From Mercurialis annua (lineage: Eukaryota > Streptophyta > Magnoliopsida > Malpighiales > Euphorbiaceae): 64,000 nucleotides of DNA. The position numbers were made by a program, and so were the translations under genes. The notes beneath the pieces are model-generated. The model had not been told where the DNA came from, ran no database searches, and saw only the letters and a program-made list of their open reading frames with translations. This document shows positions 25,201-38,300 of the stretch, one piece after another (the stretch's first letter is position 1; every line of letters starts with the position of its first letter). The stretch spans positions 36,463,665 through 36,527,664 of the forward strand of contig NC_065570.1 of NCBI RefSeq assembly GCF_937616625.2. Reading direction: 5' to 3'.

Positions 25201-26949
25201 ACGCGTTAGAGAGACTTGTGACGCGACATAAGCATGGTAATCGGAACGACGCGTTAAAGTGACTTGAGACGCGACATACTAATCTAGCGTCACTTTTCAC
25301 GCACACTTTGCGTAATATAACCTAACCATGCTTAGTTAATCGGAACAACACGTTAAAGAGACTTGAAATGCGACATACTAATCTAGCTTATCTAGCGTAA
25401 CTTTTCACGTACACTTTGCGTAATATAACCTAATCATTTTCAGGTAATCGCAACGACGCATTAAAGAGACTTGAGATGCGACATACTAATCTATTACTAC
25501 TTTTCACGTACACTTTGTGTAATATAACCTTACCATGCTTAGGTAATCGTAAAGCATGGTAATTGAAATAATGCGTTGAATAGAATTCAGACGCGACATA
25601 CTAATCTAGCGTCACTTTTCAAGCAAACATTGCATAATATAACCTAACCATGCTTAGGTAATCGGAACGACGCATTAAAGAGCCTTAAGACGCGACATAC
25701 TAATCTAGCGTCACTTTTCACGCACACCTTGCGTAATATAACCTAACCATGCTTAGGTAATTGGAACGACGCGTTAGACAGACATATGATGCGACATACT
25801 AATCTATTGTCATTTTTCACACACACTTTGCGCAATATAACCTAACCATGCCTAGGTAATCGGAACGACGCGCTAAAGAGACTTGAGACGCGACATACTA
25901 ATCTATTGATCCTTTTCACGCAAACTTTGCATAACCTAACAACGCTTAGGTAATCAAAACGACGTGTTAGAGAGACTTGTGACGCGACATAAGCATGGCA
26001 ATCGAAACAATGCGTTAAAGAGACTTGAGACGCGGTATACTAATCTAGCGTCACTTTTCACCCAAAATTTGCATAATATAACCTAACCATACTTTGGTAA
26101 TCCAAACGACGCGTTAATGAGCCTTGAGACGTGAAATACTAATCTATTGTCATTCAATATGACCTAACCACGCTTAGGTAATCGGAACGACGCGATAAAT
26201 AGTCTAGTCTTGAGACGCGACATACTAATCTATTGTCATTTTTCAAGCACACTTTGTGTAATATAACCTAGCCATGCTAAGGTAATCCGAACAACACGTT
26301 AGAGAGACTTGTGATGTGACATGAGCATGGTAATTGAAACGACCCATTTAAGAGACTTGAGACGCGTCATACTAATATAGCGTCACTTTTTACGCACACT
26401 TTGCGAAATATAACCATATGATGCTTAGGTAATTGGAATGAAACGTTAAATACACTCGAGATGCGACATACTAATCATTTGTCACTTTTGATGCACACTT
26501 TGCGTAATATAACCTTAACCATGCTTAGGTAATCGGAACGACGTGGTAAACAGATTTGAGACTCAACATACTAATTTATTGATCCTTTTCACACACACTT
26601 TGCGTACTATAACCTAACCATGGTTGGTTAATCAGAACAACGTGTTAGTGAGACTTGTGACGCGATATAAGCATGGTAATCAAACCGGCGCGTTAAAGAG
26701 ACTTGAGACACGACATACTAATCTAGCGTCACTGTTTACGCACACCTTGCGTAATATAACCTAACCATGCTTAGGTAATAGGAACGACGCGTTAAATAAA
26801 CTTGTGACGCGACATACTAATCTATTGTCACTTTTCACGCACACTTTGCGTCAAATTACCTAACCATGCTTAGGTATTCGGAACGACGCATTAAAGAGAC
26901 TTGAGACGCGACATACTAATCTATCATCAGTTTACACTCACGCTTTCCA
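19271..26949 (+). repeat. Diverged array with old HOR relics of about 2 kb
   Basis: Only satellite is visible. Related stretches can be matched: about 19480-19640 with 19890-20040, 23240-23800 with parts of 24950-25420, and 22440-22560 with 24640-24740, at offsets near 0.4, 2.0 and 2.2 kb. Divergence between partners is high. Four-base-scale deletions and fused monomers are frequent (for example gagatctagcg at 19926-19936). A 48-bp short unit appears every few monomers. The stretch around 22.9-24.5 kb is also the direct-orientation relative of the inverted block at 29127-31620. Confidence 0.85.
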
Positions 26950-28679
26950 CTAATCTATCGTCATTTTTCACGCACACTTTGCGTAATATAACCTAACCAT
27001 GCTTAGCTAGTTGGAACGACACATTAAATGGACTTGAGACGCGACATGCTTAGGTACTTAGAGACTTGTGACGCGACATATGTATGGTAATCGAAACGAT
27101 GCGTTAAAGAGTCTTGAGATATTCAATATTAATCTATTTACGGACACTTTGCGTGATATAACCTAACCATGCTTATGCTTAGGTAATCAGAACGACGCGT
27201 TAGAGAGACTTGAGACGTGACATACTAATCTAGCGTCAGTTTTCACGCACGCTTTGTGTAATATAACTTAGGAAATCGGAACGACGCGTTAGAGAGACTT
27301 GAGACGCGACATACTAAGCGTCACTTTCACGCACACTTTGCGTAATATAACCTAACTATGCTTAGGTAATCGGAACGACGCGTGAAAGAATTGCGCGATA
27401 AGCATGGTAATCAAAATGATGCGTTGAAGAGATTTGAGACGAAAAGTGTCACTTTTTACGCACACATTGCGTAATATAACCTAACCATACTTAGGTAATC
27501 GGAACAACGCGTTAAAGAGACTTGAGACTGGACATACTAATCCAGCGTCACTTTTCATGCACACTTTGCGTAATATAACCTAACCATGCTTAGGTAATCG
27601 GAACGACGCGTGAAAGAGACTTGAAACACGACATACTAATCTATTGATTCTTTTCACGAACACTTTGTACAATAACCTAACATATTTGGTAATTGGAACG
27701 ACGCGTTAGAGAGACTTGGGACGCGACATAAGCATGGTAATCGAAATGACGAGATAAAGAAACTTGCGACGCGACATAAGCATGGTAATCCAAACGACGC
27801 GTTAAAGAGACTTGAGACGCGACATACTAATTTAGCGTCACATTTAATGAAAACTTTGCATAATATAGCCTAGCCATGCTTAGGTAATTTGAACGACGCA
27901 TTAAAGAGCCTTGAGACGCGACATACTAATCTAGCGTCACTTTTCACGCACGCCTCGCCTAATATAACCTTACAATGCTTAGTTAATCGAAATGGCGCGT
28001 TAAAGAGACTTAAAACGCGACATACTAATCTAGCGTCACTTTTCACGCGCACTTTGCGTAGTATAACTTAACCCTGCTTAGGAAATCAGAACGACTCGTT
28101 AGAGAGCCTTGAGACGCGACATACTAATCTAGCGTCACTTTCTCGCACACTTTGCGAAATATAGCCTAAACATGCTTAGGTAATTGGAAAGAGACTTTTG
28201 ACGCGAGATAAGCATGGTAATAAAAACGATGCGTTAAAGAGATTTAAGACGAAACATACTAACCTAGAGTCACTTTTTACGGACACTTCGCGTAATATAA
28301 GCTAACCAAGCTTAGGTTATCGGAACGACGCGTTAAAGAGACTTGAGACTGGACATACTAATCTAGCGTCACTTTTAACACACACTCTGCGTAATATAAC
28401 TAACCATGCTTAGGTAATCGAAACGACGCGTTAAAGAGATTTGTGACGCAACATACTTATCTACCGTCACTTTTCACGCACACTTTGCGTATTATAACCT
28501 AACCATGCTTAGGTAATCGGAACGACGCATGAAGAGACTTGAGACGCGACATACTAATCTATTGATCCTTTTCACGCACTCTTTGCGTACTATAACCTAA
28601 CCATGCTTTGGTAATCAGAAAGACGCGTTAGAGAGACTTGTGACGCGACATAAGCATGGTAATCGGAACGACGCGTTAA
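26950..28679 (+). repeat. Segmental duplication, copy 2 (partner 1458-3187)
   Basis: Aligns with 1458-3187 at a constant 25492-bp offset and shares its rare variants (cttagctagttgg at 27003, catgcttatgctt near 27170, gaaagaattgcgcgataag near 27383). It starts abruptly after cgctttccac at 26950, where a monomer is truncated, which marks a breakpoint. Confidence 0.92.
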
Positions 28680-29126
28680 GGCGACTTGAGATGCGACATA
28701 CTAATCTAGCGTCACTTTTCACGAAAACTCTGCGTAATATAACCTAACTATGCTTAGGTAATCGGAACGACGCATTAAAGAGCCTTGAAAGGAGACATAC
28801 TAATCCAGCGTCACTTTTCACTCACAACTTGCGTAATATAACCTAATTATGCTTAAGTAATCGGAACGACGCGTTAAAGACACTTGTGACGCGACATACT
28901 AATCTATTGTTACTTTTCTCGCACACTTTTGCGTAATATAACCTAACCATGCTTCGTTAATCAGAGCGACGCGTTAAAGAGACTTGAGATGCGACATACT
29001 AATCTAGCGTCACTTTTCACGCACACTTTGCGTAATATAAGCTAACCAATCTTAGGTAATGGAACGATGCGTTAAAGACACTTGAGACGCGACATACTAA
29101 TCTAACGTTACTTTTCACGCACACTT
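28680..29126 (+). repeat. Direct-orientation monomers before the inverted block
   Basis: About 4.5 ordinary monomers in the majority orientation. The last one stops in cacgcacactt at 29126, where orientation switches. Confidence 0.88.
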
Positions 29127-31620
29127 ATGCTTATGTTGCGTCACAAGTCTCTTTAACACCTCTTTCCGATTACCTAAGCATGGTTAGGTTATATTACGTA
29201 AAGTACGCGTGAAAAGTAATGCTAGATTAGTATGTCGCGTCACAAGTCTCTCTAACCCGTCATTCTGATTAACTAACCATGGTTAGGTTATATTATGCAA
29301 AGTGTGCATGAAAAGTGACAATAGATTAGTATGTCGCATCTGAAGTCTCTATAACGCGTCGTTCCGATTACCTAAGCATGGTTATGTTATATTACCCAAA
29401 GAGTGCGTGAAAAGTGACGCTAGATTAGTATGTGGCGTCTCAAGTCTCTTTAACGCGTCGTTCAGATTACCCAAGAATGGTTAGGTTATATTACGCAAAG
29501 TGTGCGAGAAAAGTAACACTAGATTAGTATGTCGCGTCTCAAGTCTCTTTCTTTAACGCGTCGTTCCGATTACCTAAGCATGGTTAGGTTATAGGACACA
29601 ATGCGTGCGTGACAAGTAATGCTAGATTAATATTTCGCGTCTCATGTCTGTTTAACGCATCCTTCTTATTACCTAAGCATAATTAGGTTATATTACGCAA
29701 AGTGTGCGTGAAAAGTGACGCTAGATAAGTATGTTGAGTCACAAGTCTTTTTAACGCGTCGTTCCGATTACCTAAGCTTGGTTAGGTTATATTATGCAAA
29801 TTGTGCGTGAAAAGTGATAATATATTAGTATGTTGCGTCACAAGTCTCTCTAACGCGTCGTTCCGATTACCTAAGCATGGTTGGTTTATATTACGCAAAG
29901 TGTGCGTGAAAAGAGGCGCTAGATTAGTATGTCGCGTCTCAAGTCTCTTTAACGCGTTGTTCCGATTACCTATACATGATTAGGTTATTTTACTCAAAGT
30001 GTGCGTGAAAAGTGACGCTAGATTAGTATGTCGCGTCTCAATTCTCTTTAACGCGTGGTTCCGATTACCCAAGCATGGTTAGGTTTTTACGCAAAGTATG
30101 CGTGAAAAGTGACGCTAGATTAGTATGTCGCATCTCAAGTCACTTTAAATCGTCGTTCCAATTACCATGCTTATGTCGCGTCACAAGTCGGTGTAATGCG
30201 TCGTTTGAATTACCTAAGCAAGGTTAGGTTATATTACGCAAAGTGTGCGTGAAAAATGACAATAGTATGTCGCGTCATACGTCTATTTAACGCGTCGTTC
30301 CGATTACCTAAGCATGGTTAGGTTATATTATGCAAAGTGTGCGTGAAAAGTGACGCTCGATTAGTATGTCGCGTCTCAAGTCTCTTTGACGTGTCGTTTC
30401 GATTACCATGCTTATCTCGCGTCCCAAGTCTCTTTAACGCGTCGTTACGATTACCTAAGAATGGTTAGATTATATTACGCAAAGTGTGCGTGAAAATTGA
30501 CGCGAGATTAGTATATCCTACCTCAAGTCTCTCTAACGCGTCGTTCCGATTTCCTAAGCATGGTTAGGTTATATTACGCAAAGTGTGCGTAAAAGTCACA
30601 ATTAATTAGTATGTCGCGTCTCAAGTTGATTAAAAGCGGCGTTGCGATAACCTAACCATGATTAGGTTACAGTACGCAAAGTTTGCTTGAAAACTGACGA
30701 TAGATTAGTATATCGCGTCTCAATTCTATTTAACGAGTTGTTCCGATTAACTAAGCATGGTTAGGTTATATTACGCAAAGTGTTCGTGAAAAGTGACGCT
30801 AGATTAGTATGTCGCGTCTCAAGTCACTTTAACGCGTCGTTCCGATTACAATGCTTATGTCGCGTCACAAGTCTCTCTAACGCGTCGTTTCGATTACCTA
30901 AGCATGGTTAGGTTACTATTATGCAAAGTGTGCGTGAAAAGTGACGCTAGATAATTATGCCGCGTCTCAGGTGTCTTTAACGCGTCGTTCCGATTACCTA
31001 AGCATGGTTAGGTTATTTTACACAAAGTGTGCGTGAAAAGTGACGCTAGATTAGTATGTCGTGTCTCAAGTCGATTTGACGCGTCATGCCAATTACCTAA
31101 GCATGGTTAGGTTAGATTAAGCAAAGTGTGCGTGAAAAGTGACACTAGATTAGTGTGTCGCATCTCAAGTCTCTTTAACGCGTCGTTTCGATTACCTAAG
31201 CATGGTTAGGTTATATTACGCAGAGTGTGCGTGAAAAGTGACGTTAGATTAGTATGTATGGCGCGTTTCAAGTCTCTTAAACGCGTCTTTTCGATTACCA
31301 TGCCTATGTCGCGTAACAAGTGTCTCTAACGCGTTGTTATAATTAACTAAGCATGGTTAGGTTATATTACGCAAAGTGTGCGTGAAAAGTGACAATAGAT
31401 TAGTATGTTGCCTCTCAAGTCTCTTTAACATATCGTTCCGATTACTTAAGCATGGTTATCTTATATTACGCCAAGTGCGCGTTAAAAGTGTCTCTAGATT
31501 ATTATGTCGCATAATAAGTCTCTTTAACGCATTGTTACGATTACCTAAGCATGGTTAACTTATATTACGCAAAGTGTGAGTGAAAAGTGACGCTAGATTA
31601 TTATGGCGTGTCTCAAGTCT
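29127..31620 (-). repeat. Inverted block of satellite (about 2.5 kb)
   Basis: From atgcttatgttgcgtcac (29127) to tctcaagtct (31620) every monomer reads on the minus strand (gcgtgaaaagtgacg, ggttaggttatatta, cgtcgttccgattacc). Direct orientation resumes in ctttgcgtaatataacc. At the right junction CTTT (31621-31624) fits both orientations, a 4-bp microhomology. Read as its complement, the part around 30400-31000 matches 23240-23700 closely, including rare variants: cgataTACTAAT, tcaagcaaactttgcgtact, gcaacgccgc, ttaattgtga and gaggtaggatatact. The block therefore derives from the neighbouring HOR relic by inversion or inverted duplication. The open frames on the plus strand here are the mirror of those on the minus strand elsewhere. 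Confidence 0.95.
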
Positions 31621-32385
31621 CTTTGCGTAATATAACCTAACCATGCTTAGGTAATCGGAACGACGACTTAATGAGACTTGAGATGCGACATACTAATCTA
31701 GCGTCACTTTTCACGCAAACTTTGCGTAATATAACCTAACCATGCTTAGGAAATTGGAACGACGCGTGAAAGAGACTTGAGTAGCGACATACTAATCTAG
31801 CGTCACTTTTCACGCAAACTTTGCGTAATATAACCTAACCATGATTAGGTAATCAGAAAGACGCGTTAACGAGACTTGAGACGCGACATATTAATCTAGC
31901 GTCATTTTTCACGCACACTTTACGTAATATATCCTAACCATACTTAGGTAATCGGAATACGCATTAAAGAGACTTGAGAAGCGACATACTAATCTAGCGT
32001 CACTTTTCACGCACACCTTGCGTAAAATAACCTAACCATGCCTAGGTAATCGGAACAACGCGTTAAAGAGACTTGAGAAATGAGATACCAATCGAGCGTA
32101 ACTTTCACGCACACTTTGCGTAATGTAACCTAACCATGCTAAGGTAATCGGAACGACGTGTTAAAGAGACTTGAGACGCGACATACTAACCTAGCAACAG
32201 TTTTTACGCACATATTACGTAATATAACCTAACCATGTGTACGTAATCGGAACGACGCGTTAAAGAGACTTCATTGCGTAATATAACCTAACCATTTGTA
32301 GCTAATCGGAACGACGCGTTAAAGAGACTTGAGACGCGACATACTAACCTAGCGTCACTTTTCACGCACACTTTGCGTAAAATAA
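31621..32385 (+). repeat. Monomers after the inverted block
   Basis: Ordinary direct-orientation monomers, with one fused monomer at about 32268-32282 (gagacttcattgcgtaat). No insert is visible. Confidence 0.9.
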
Positions 32386-33744
32386 CCTAACCTGCTTAGG
32401 TAATCGGAACAACGCGTTAAAGAGACTTGAGATGCGACATACTAATCATTTGTCAATTTTCCCGCACATTTTGCGTAATATAACCTAACCATGATTAGGT
32501 AATTGGAACGACGTGTTAGAGAGACTTGTAATGTGACATGAGCATGGTAATCTAAACGACGTGTTAAAGAGACTTGAGACATGACATAACCTAACCATGC
32601 CTAGGTAATCGTATCACCGCGTTAAAGAGACTTGTGACGGAACATACTAATCTAGTGACACTTTTAACGACTAACATAACAATGCTTAGGTAATCGGAAC
32701 GACGCGTTAAATAGACTTGAGACGCAACATACTAATCTATTGTCCCTTTTCACGCACACTTTGCGTAATATAACCTAACCATGCTTAGTTAATCAGAACG
32801 ACGCGTTAAAGACAGTTGAAAAGACGCGTCAATAAAACTTGAAATGCGCCATACTAATCTAGCGTCATTTTTACGCACACTTTGCGTAATATAACCTAAC
32901 TATGCTTAGGTTATCAGAACGACGTGTTAAAGTGACTTGAGACGCACCATACTAATTTAGCGTCACTTTTTACTCACACTTTGCGTAATATAACCTAACC
33001 ATTCTTAGGTAATCGGAACGACGCGTTAAAGAGACTTGAGACGCGCCATACTAATTTAGCGTCACTTTTTACTCACACTTTGCGTAATATAACCTAACCA
33101 TCATTAGGTAATCGGAACGACACGTTGAAGAGACTTGAGATGCAACATACTAACCTAGCATCACTATTCACGAACTCTTTGCGTAATATAACCTAACCAT
33201 GCGTAGGTAATCGGAACGACGCGTTAAAGAGACTTGAAACGCAACATACTAATCTATTTTCACTTTTCACGCACATTTTGCATAATATAACCTAACAATG
33301 CTTAGGCAATCGCAACGACGGGATAGAGAGACATGTGACTCCACATAAGCATGGTAATCAAAACGACGGTTAAAGAGACTTCAGACACGACATACTAATC
33401 TATTGTCGCTTTTCACGCACACTTTGCGTAATATAACCTAACCATGCTTAGGTAATCGGAACGACACATTAAAGAAGCTTGAAACGCGACATACTAATCT
33501 AGCGTCACTTTTCACGCACACTTTGGTAATATAACCCAACCATGCTTACGTAATCGGAACGACGCGTTAGATAGACTTGTGATGGGATATACTAATCTAG
33601 CGTCACTTTTCACGCACACTTGGCGTAATATAAAGTCAACCATGCTTAGGTAATAAGAACGACATGTTAGAGAGACTTGTGACGCGTCCTAAGCATGATA
33701 ATCGAAACGACGCGTTAAATAGACTTGAGACGCGCCATACTAAT
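32386..33744 (+). repeat. Tandem duplication of 1.36 kb, copy 1 (without insert)
   Basis: Shares with the next block the variants actaatcatttgtcaattttcc, gtaatgtgacat, tcaccgcg, tagtgacacttttaacgac, catgtgactccacataagc and gtgatggga. It lacks the ycf1 fragment. It has also lost about 38 bp just before the equivalent site (gagacatgacataacctaacc at about 32576-32596). Its end at 33744 (catactaat) joins directly to the start of copy 2 (acctaacc), skipping about 50 bp of a monomer. Confidence 0.88.
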
Positions 33745-35375
33745 ACCTAACCATGCTTAGGTAATTAGAACAACGCGTTAAAGAGACTTGAGACGCGGCA
33801 TACTAATCATTTGTCAATTTTCCTGCACATTTTGCGTAATATAACCTAACCATGCTTAGGTAATTGGAACGACGTGTTAGAGAGACTTGTAATGTGACAT
33901 AAGCATGGTAATCTAAACGACGCGTTAAAGAGACTTGAAACGTGCCATACTAATCTAACGTCACTTTTTACGCAAACTCAGCGTAATATAACCTAACCAT
34001 GCGAAATCTAATCAATCAATACCAACACCCTATGGTTCAAAATAAAAAATTAAACAAATGGAATTTCTATTTATATGAAAAAGACCAATTAATTCATTAC
34101 GAAAAAAAAAATTATTTTGAGACAGACTCATTACCAAATAAAAAAAAGAATTTTAAAAAACACTATAGATTCAATCTTTTATCATATAAAGCTATAAATA
34201 AGGGTTCATATATTTATGGATTACCATTACAAATAAATAATAGACAAAAGATTTTTTATAATTACAACACAAGTAATCGTAACACCGCGTTAAAGAGACT
34301 TTTGACGGGACATACTAATCTAGTGACACTTTTAACGACTAACATAACAATGCTTAGGTAATCAGAACGACGCGTTAAATAGACTTGAGACGCAACATAC
34401 TAACCTATTGTCCCTTTTCACGCACACTTTGCGTAATATAACCTAACCATGCTTAGTTAATCAGAACGACGCGTTAGAGACACTTGAAAAGACGCGTTAA
34501 AAAAACTTGAAACGCGCCATACTAATCTAGCGTCATTTTTACGCACACTTTGCGTAATATAATCTAACTATTCTTAGGTTATCGGAACGACGCGTTAAAG
34601 TGACTTGAGACACACCATACTAATTTAGCGTCACTTTTTACTCACACTTTGCGTAATATTAGGTAATCGGAACAACGCGTTAAAGACACTTGGGATGCGC
34701 CATACTAATTTAGCGTCACTTTTTACTCACACTTTGCGTAATATAACCTAGCCATGCATAGGTAATTAGAACGACACGTTAAAGAGACTGGAGACGCAAC
34801 ATACTAACCTAGCATCACTATTCACGAACTCTTTGCGTAATAAAACTTAACCATGCGTAGGTAATCGAAACGACGCATTAAAGAGACTTGAAACGCAACA
34901 TACTAATCTATTTTAACTTTTCACGCACACTTTGTATAATATAACCTAACCATGCTTAGGTAATCGGAACGACGCGATAGAGAGACATGTGACTCCACAT
35001 AAGCATGGTAATCCAAACGACGCATAAAAATCTATTGTCGCTTTTCATGCACACTTTCGTAATATAACCTAACCATGCTTAGGTAATAGGAATGACACAT
35101 TAAAGAAGCTTGAAACGCGACATACTAATCTAGCGTCGCTTTTCACGCACACTTTGCGTAATATAACCCAACCATGCTTACGTAATCGGAACGACGCGTT
35201 AGATAGACTTGTGATGGGACATACTAATTTAGCGTCACTTTTCACGCACACTTGGCGTAATATAAGTCAACCATGCTTATGTAATAAGAACGACGCGTTA
35301 GAGAGACTTGTGATGCGTCATAAGCATGATAATCGAAACGACACGTTAAAGAGACTTAAAACGCGCCATACTAAT
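33745..35375 (+). repeat. Tandem duplication of 1.36 kb, copy 2 (with plastid insert)
   Basis: Head-to-tail second copy. The offset from copy 1 is 1361 bp before the insert and about 1668 bp just after it, the difference being the insert plus the 38-bp deletion in copy 1. Its right part (from 35211) is also the first stretch of HOR B. Confidence 0.87.
34003..34271 (+). pseudogene. ycf1: Plastid ycf1 (tic214) fragment in nuclear DNA (NUPT)
   Basis: An AT-rich stretch of about 269 bp, wholly unlike the satellite, opening right after the core accatgc and closing at agtaatcgtaac. Its plus-strand frame (starting in the satellite ATG at 33999) stays open for about 89 codons and reads [17 protein letters not shown], then a lysine-rich stretch with [12 protein letters not shown], then SYIYGLPLQ and YNYN. 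I recognise this as the conserved region close to the C-terminus of Ycf1/TIC214, a very large plastid-encoded protein assigned to the inner-envelope protein translocon. Compared with the usual family pattern as I remember it, a few residues seem to be missing between YKAIN and GSYIYG; this is from memory and unverified. The piece is under a tenth of the gene, has no start of its own, and is fused at both ends to satellite, so it cannot be functional. The open frame of 120 codons to 34361 is a chimera. The intact frame suggests a fairly recent transfer, though over 89 codons this is weak evidence. Confidence 0.88.
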
Positions 35376-38300
35376 CTAGCGTCACTTTTTACGCAGACTT
35401 TGCGTAATATAACCTAACCATGCTTAGGTTATCAAAACGACGCGTTAAAGAGACTTGAAACGCGACATACTAATGTAGCGTCTCTTTTCACGCAAACTTT
35501 GCATCATATAACCTAACCATGCTTAGGAAATCGGAACGACGTGTTAAAGAGACTTGAAACGAGACATACCAATCTAGCGTCACTTTTCACGCACACTTTA
35601 CGTAATATAACCTGAACATGCTTAGGTAATCGGAATACGCATTAAAGAGACTTGAGACGCGACATACTAATCTAGCATCACTTTTCACGCACAGTTTACG
35701 TCAAATAACCTAACCATGCCTAGGTAATCGGAACGACGCGTCAAAGAGACTTGAGATGCGACATACTAATTGATTGTCACTTTTCACGCACACTTTGTGT
35801 AATATAACCTAACCATGCTTAGGTAATCAGAACGACGCGTTAGAGACACTTGTGACGCGGCATAAGCAAAGTAATCAAAACGACGGGTTAAAGACACTTG
35901 AAACGCACCATACTAATCTAGCGTCACTTTTTACGCAGGCTTTGCGAATATAACCAAACCATGCTTAGGTAATCGGAACGACGTGTTAAAGAGACTTGAG
36001 ACGCGACATACTAATCTAGCCGTCATTTTTCACGCACACTTTGCGTAATACAACCTAACCATGATTAGGTAATCGGAACGACGCTTTAAAGAGACTTGAG
36101 ACATGACATACCAATCCAGCGTCACTTTTCATGCACACTTTGCGTAAAATAACCTATCCATGCTTAGGTAAGACACGTTAAAGAGACTTGCGACGCGACA
36201 TACTAATTTACTGTCCCTTTTCACGCACACTATGTGTAGTATAACCTAACCATGCTTTGGTAATCGGATTGACGAGTTAAAGAGACTTGAAACGCGACAT
36301 ACTAATCTAGTGTCACTTGTCACGCACACTTTGCGTAATATAACTAAACCATGCTTAGGTAATCGGAACGCTGAGTTAAAGAGACTTCAGACTCGACATA
36401 CTAATCTAGCGTTACTTTTCACGCACACTACCTAACCATGCTTAGGTAATCGGAACGACGCATTAAAGAGACTTGAAACGCGACACACTATTCTAGCGTC
36501 ACTATTCACGCACACTTTGCTTAGTATAACGACGCGTTTTTAGAGACTTCAGAAGCGACATATTAATCTAGCGTCACTTTTCACGCACACTTTGTGTAAT
36601 AATCAAACCATGCTTAGGTAATCGGAACACGCATTTTTAGAGACTTCAGACGGGACATACTAATCTAGCGTCACTTTTCACGCACACTTTGCGTAAAATA
36701 ACCTAACCATGTTTAGGTAATCGGAACAATGCGTTAAAGAGACTTAAGACGTGACATACTAATCTAGCGTCACTTTTCACGCACACTTTGCGTAATATAA
36801 CGTAACCATGCTTAGGTAATTTGAATGACGCATTAAAGAGACTTAGGACGCGCCATACTAATCAAACGTCACTTTTCGAGCACAGTTTGTGTAATACAAT
36901 CTAACCATGCTTACGTAATCGGAACGACGCGTTAAAGAGACTTGAGATGAGACAAACAAATGTAGCATCACTTTTCACGCATACTTTGCGTAATATAACC
37001 TAACCATGCTTAGTTAATAGAAACAACGCGTTAAAGAGACTTGAGTCGCGACATACTAATTTAGCGTCACTTTTTACGCACACTTTGCGTAATCTAACCT
37101 AACCATGCTTAGGTAATCGGAAGGACACGTTAAAGAGACTTGAGAGGCGACATACTAATCTACCGCCACTATACGCTCACTCTTTGAGTAATACAACCTA
37201 ACCATGCTTAGGTAATCGAAACGACGCGTTAGATAGACTTGTGACGCGACATAAGAATGGTAATTGATACGACACGTTAAAGAGACTTGAGACGCGACAT
37301 ATTAATCACTTTTCACGCACACTCTGCATAATATACGCTAACATACTAATCGAAACGACATACTAATCTAAAGTCACTTTTTACGCACACTTTGCGTAAT
37401 ATTACTTAACCATGCTTAAGTAATTGTAACAACGTGTTAAGAAGACTTGTGACGCGACATACTAATCTAGCGACAATTTTAACATAACCATGCTTTGGTC
37501 ATGGGAACGACGCGTTAAAGAGACTTGAGACGTGACATACTAATCTAGCGTCACTTTTCACGCACACTTTGCGTAATATAATCTAACCATGCTTAGATAA
37601 AGGGACTTGAGACGCGACATACAAATCTAGCGTCACTTTTTGCGGACACTTTGTGTAAAATAACCTAACCATGCTTAGGTAATCGGAATGACGCGTTAAA
37701 GAGACATGAGATGCGACATACTAATCTATTTTCACTTTTCACGCACACTTTGCGTAATATAACCTAACCATGCTTAGGTAATCAGAACGACGCTTTAGAA
37801 ACACTTGTAACGCGACATAAGCATGGTAATCGAAACGACGCATCAAAGAGACACTTGTTACGCGACATAAGCATGGTAATCGAAACGACGCATTAAAGAG
37901 ACTTGAAACGCGTAATACTAATCTAGCGTCACTTTTTACGCACGCTTTGCGTAATATAACCTAACCATATTTAGGAAATCGAAATAACGCGTTAAAGAGA
38001 CTTGTGATGGGACATACTAATTTAGCGTCACTTTTCACGCACACTTGGCGTAATATAAATCAACCATGCTTATGTAATAAGAACGACGCTTAGAGAGACT
38101 TGTGATGCGTCATAAGCATGATAATCGAAACGACACGTTAAAGAGACTTAAAACGCGCCATACTAATCTAGCGTCACTTTTTACGCAGACTTTGCGTAAT
38201 ATAACCTAACCATGCTTAGGTTATCAAAACGACGCGTTAAAGAGACTTGAAACGCGACATACTAATGTAGCGTCTCTTTTCACGCAAACTTTGCATCATA

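Noticed and set aside
29801..29983. Plus-strand open frames in 29.1-31.6 kb as a different gene class
   Set aside because: They are the same monomer frame as the minus-strand frames elsewhere, read on the opposite strand because the block is inverted.
34003..34271. Retrotransposon or viral insert as the source of the AT-rich segment
   Set aside because: The translated sequence fits plastid Ycf1, and there are no terminal repeats, primer-binding site or polymerase motifs.
33999..34361. Plus-strand open frame of 120 codons as a real gene
   Set aside because: Its ATG and its last roughly 30 codons are satellite sequence and only the middle is a ycf1 fragment. It is a chimeric frame, annotated here as a pseudogene fragment.
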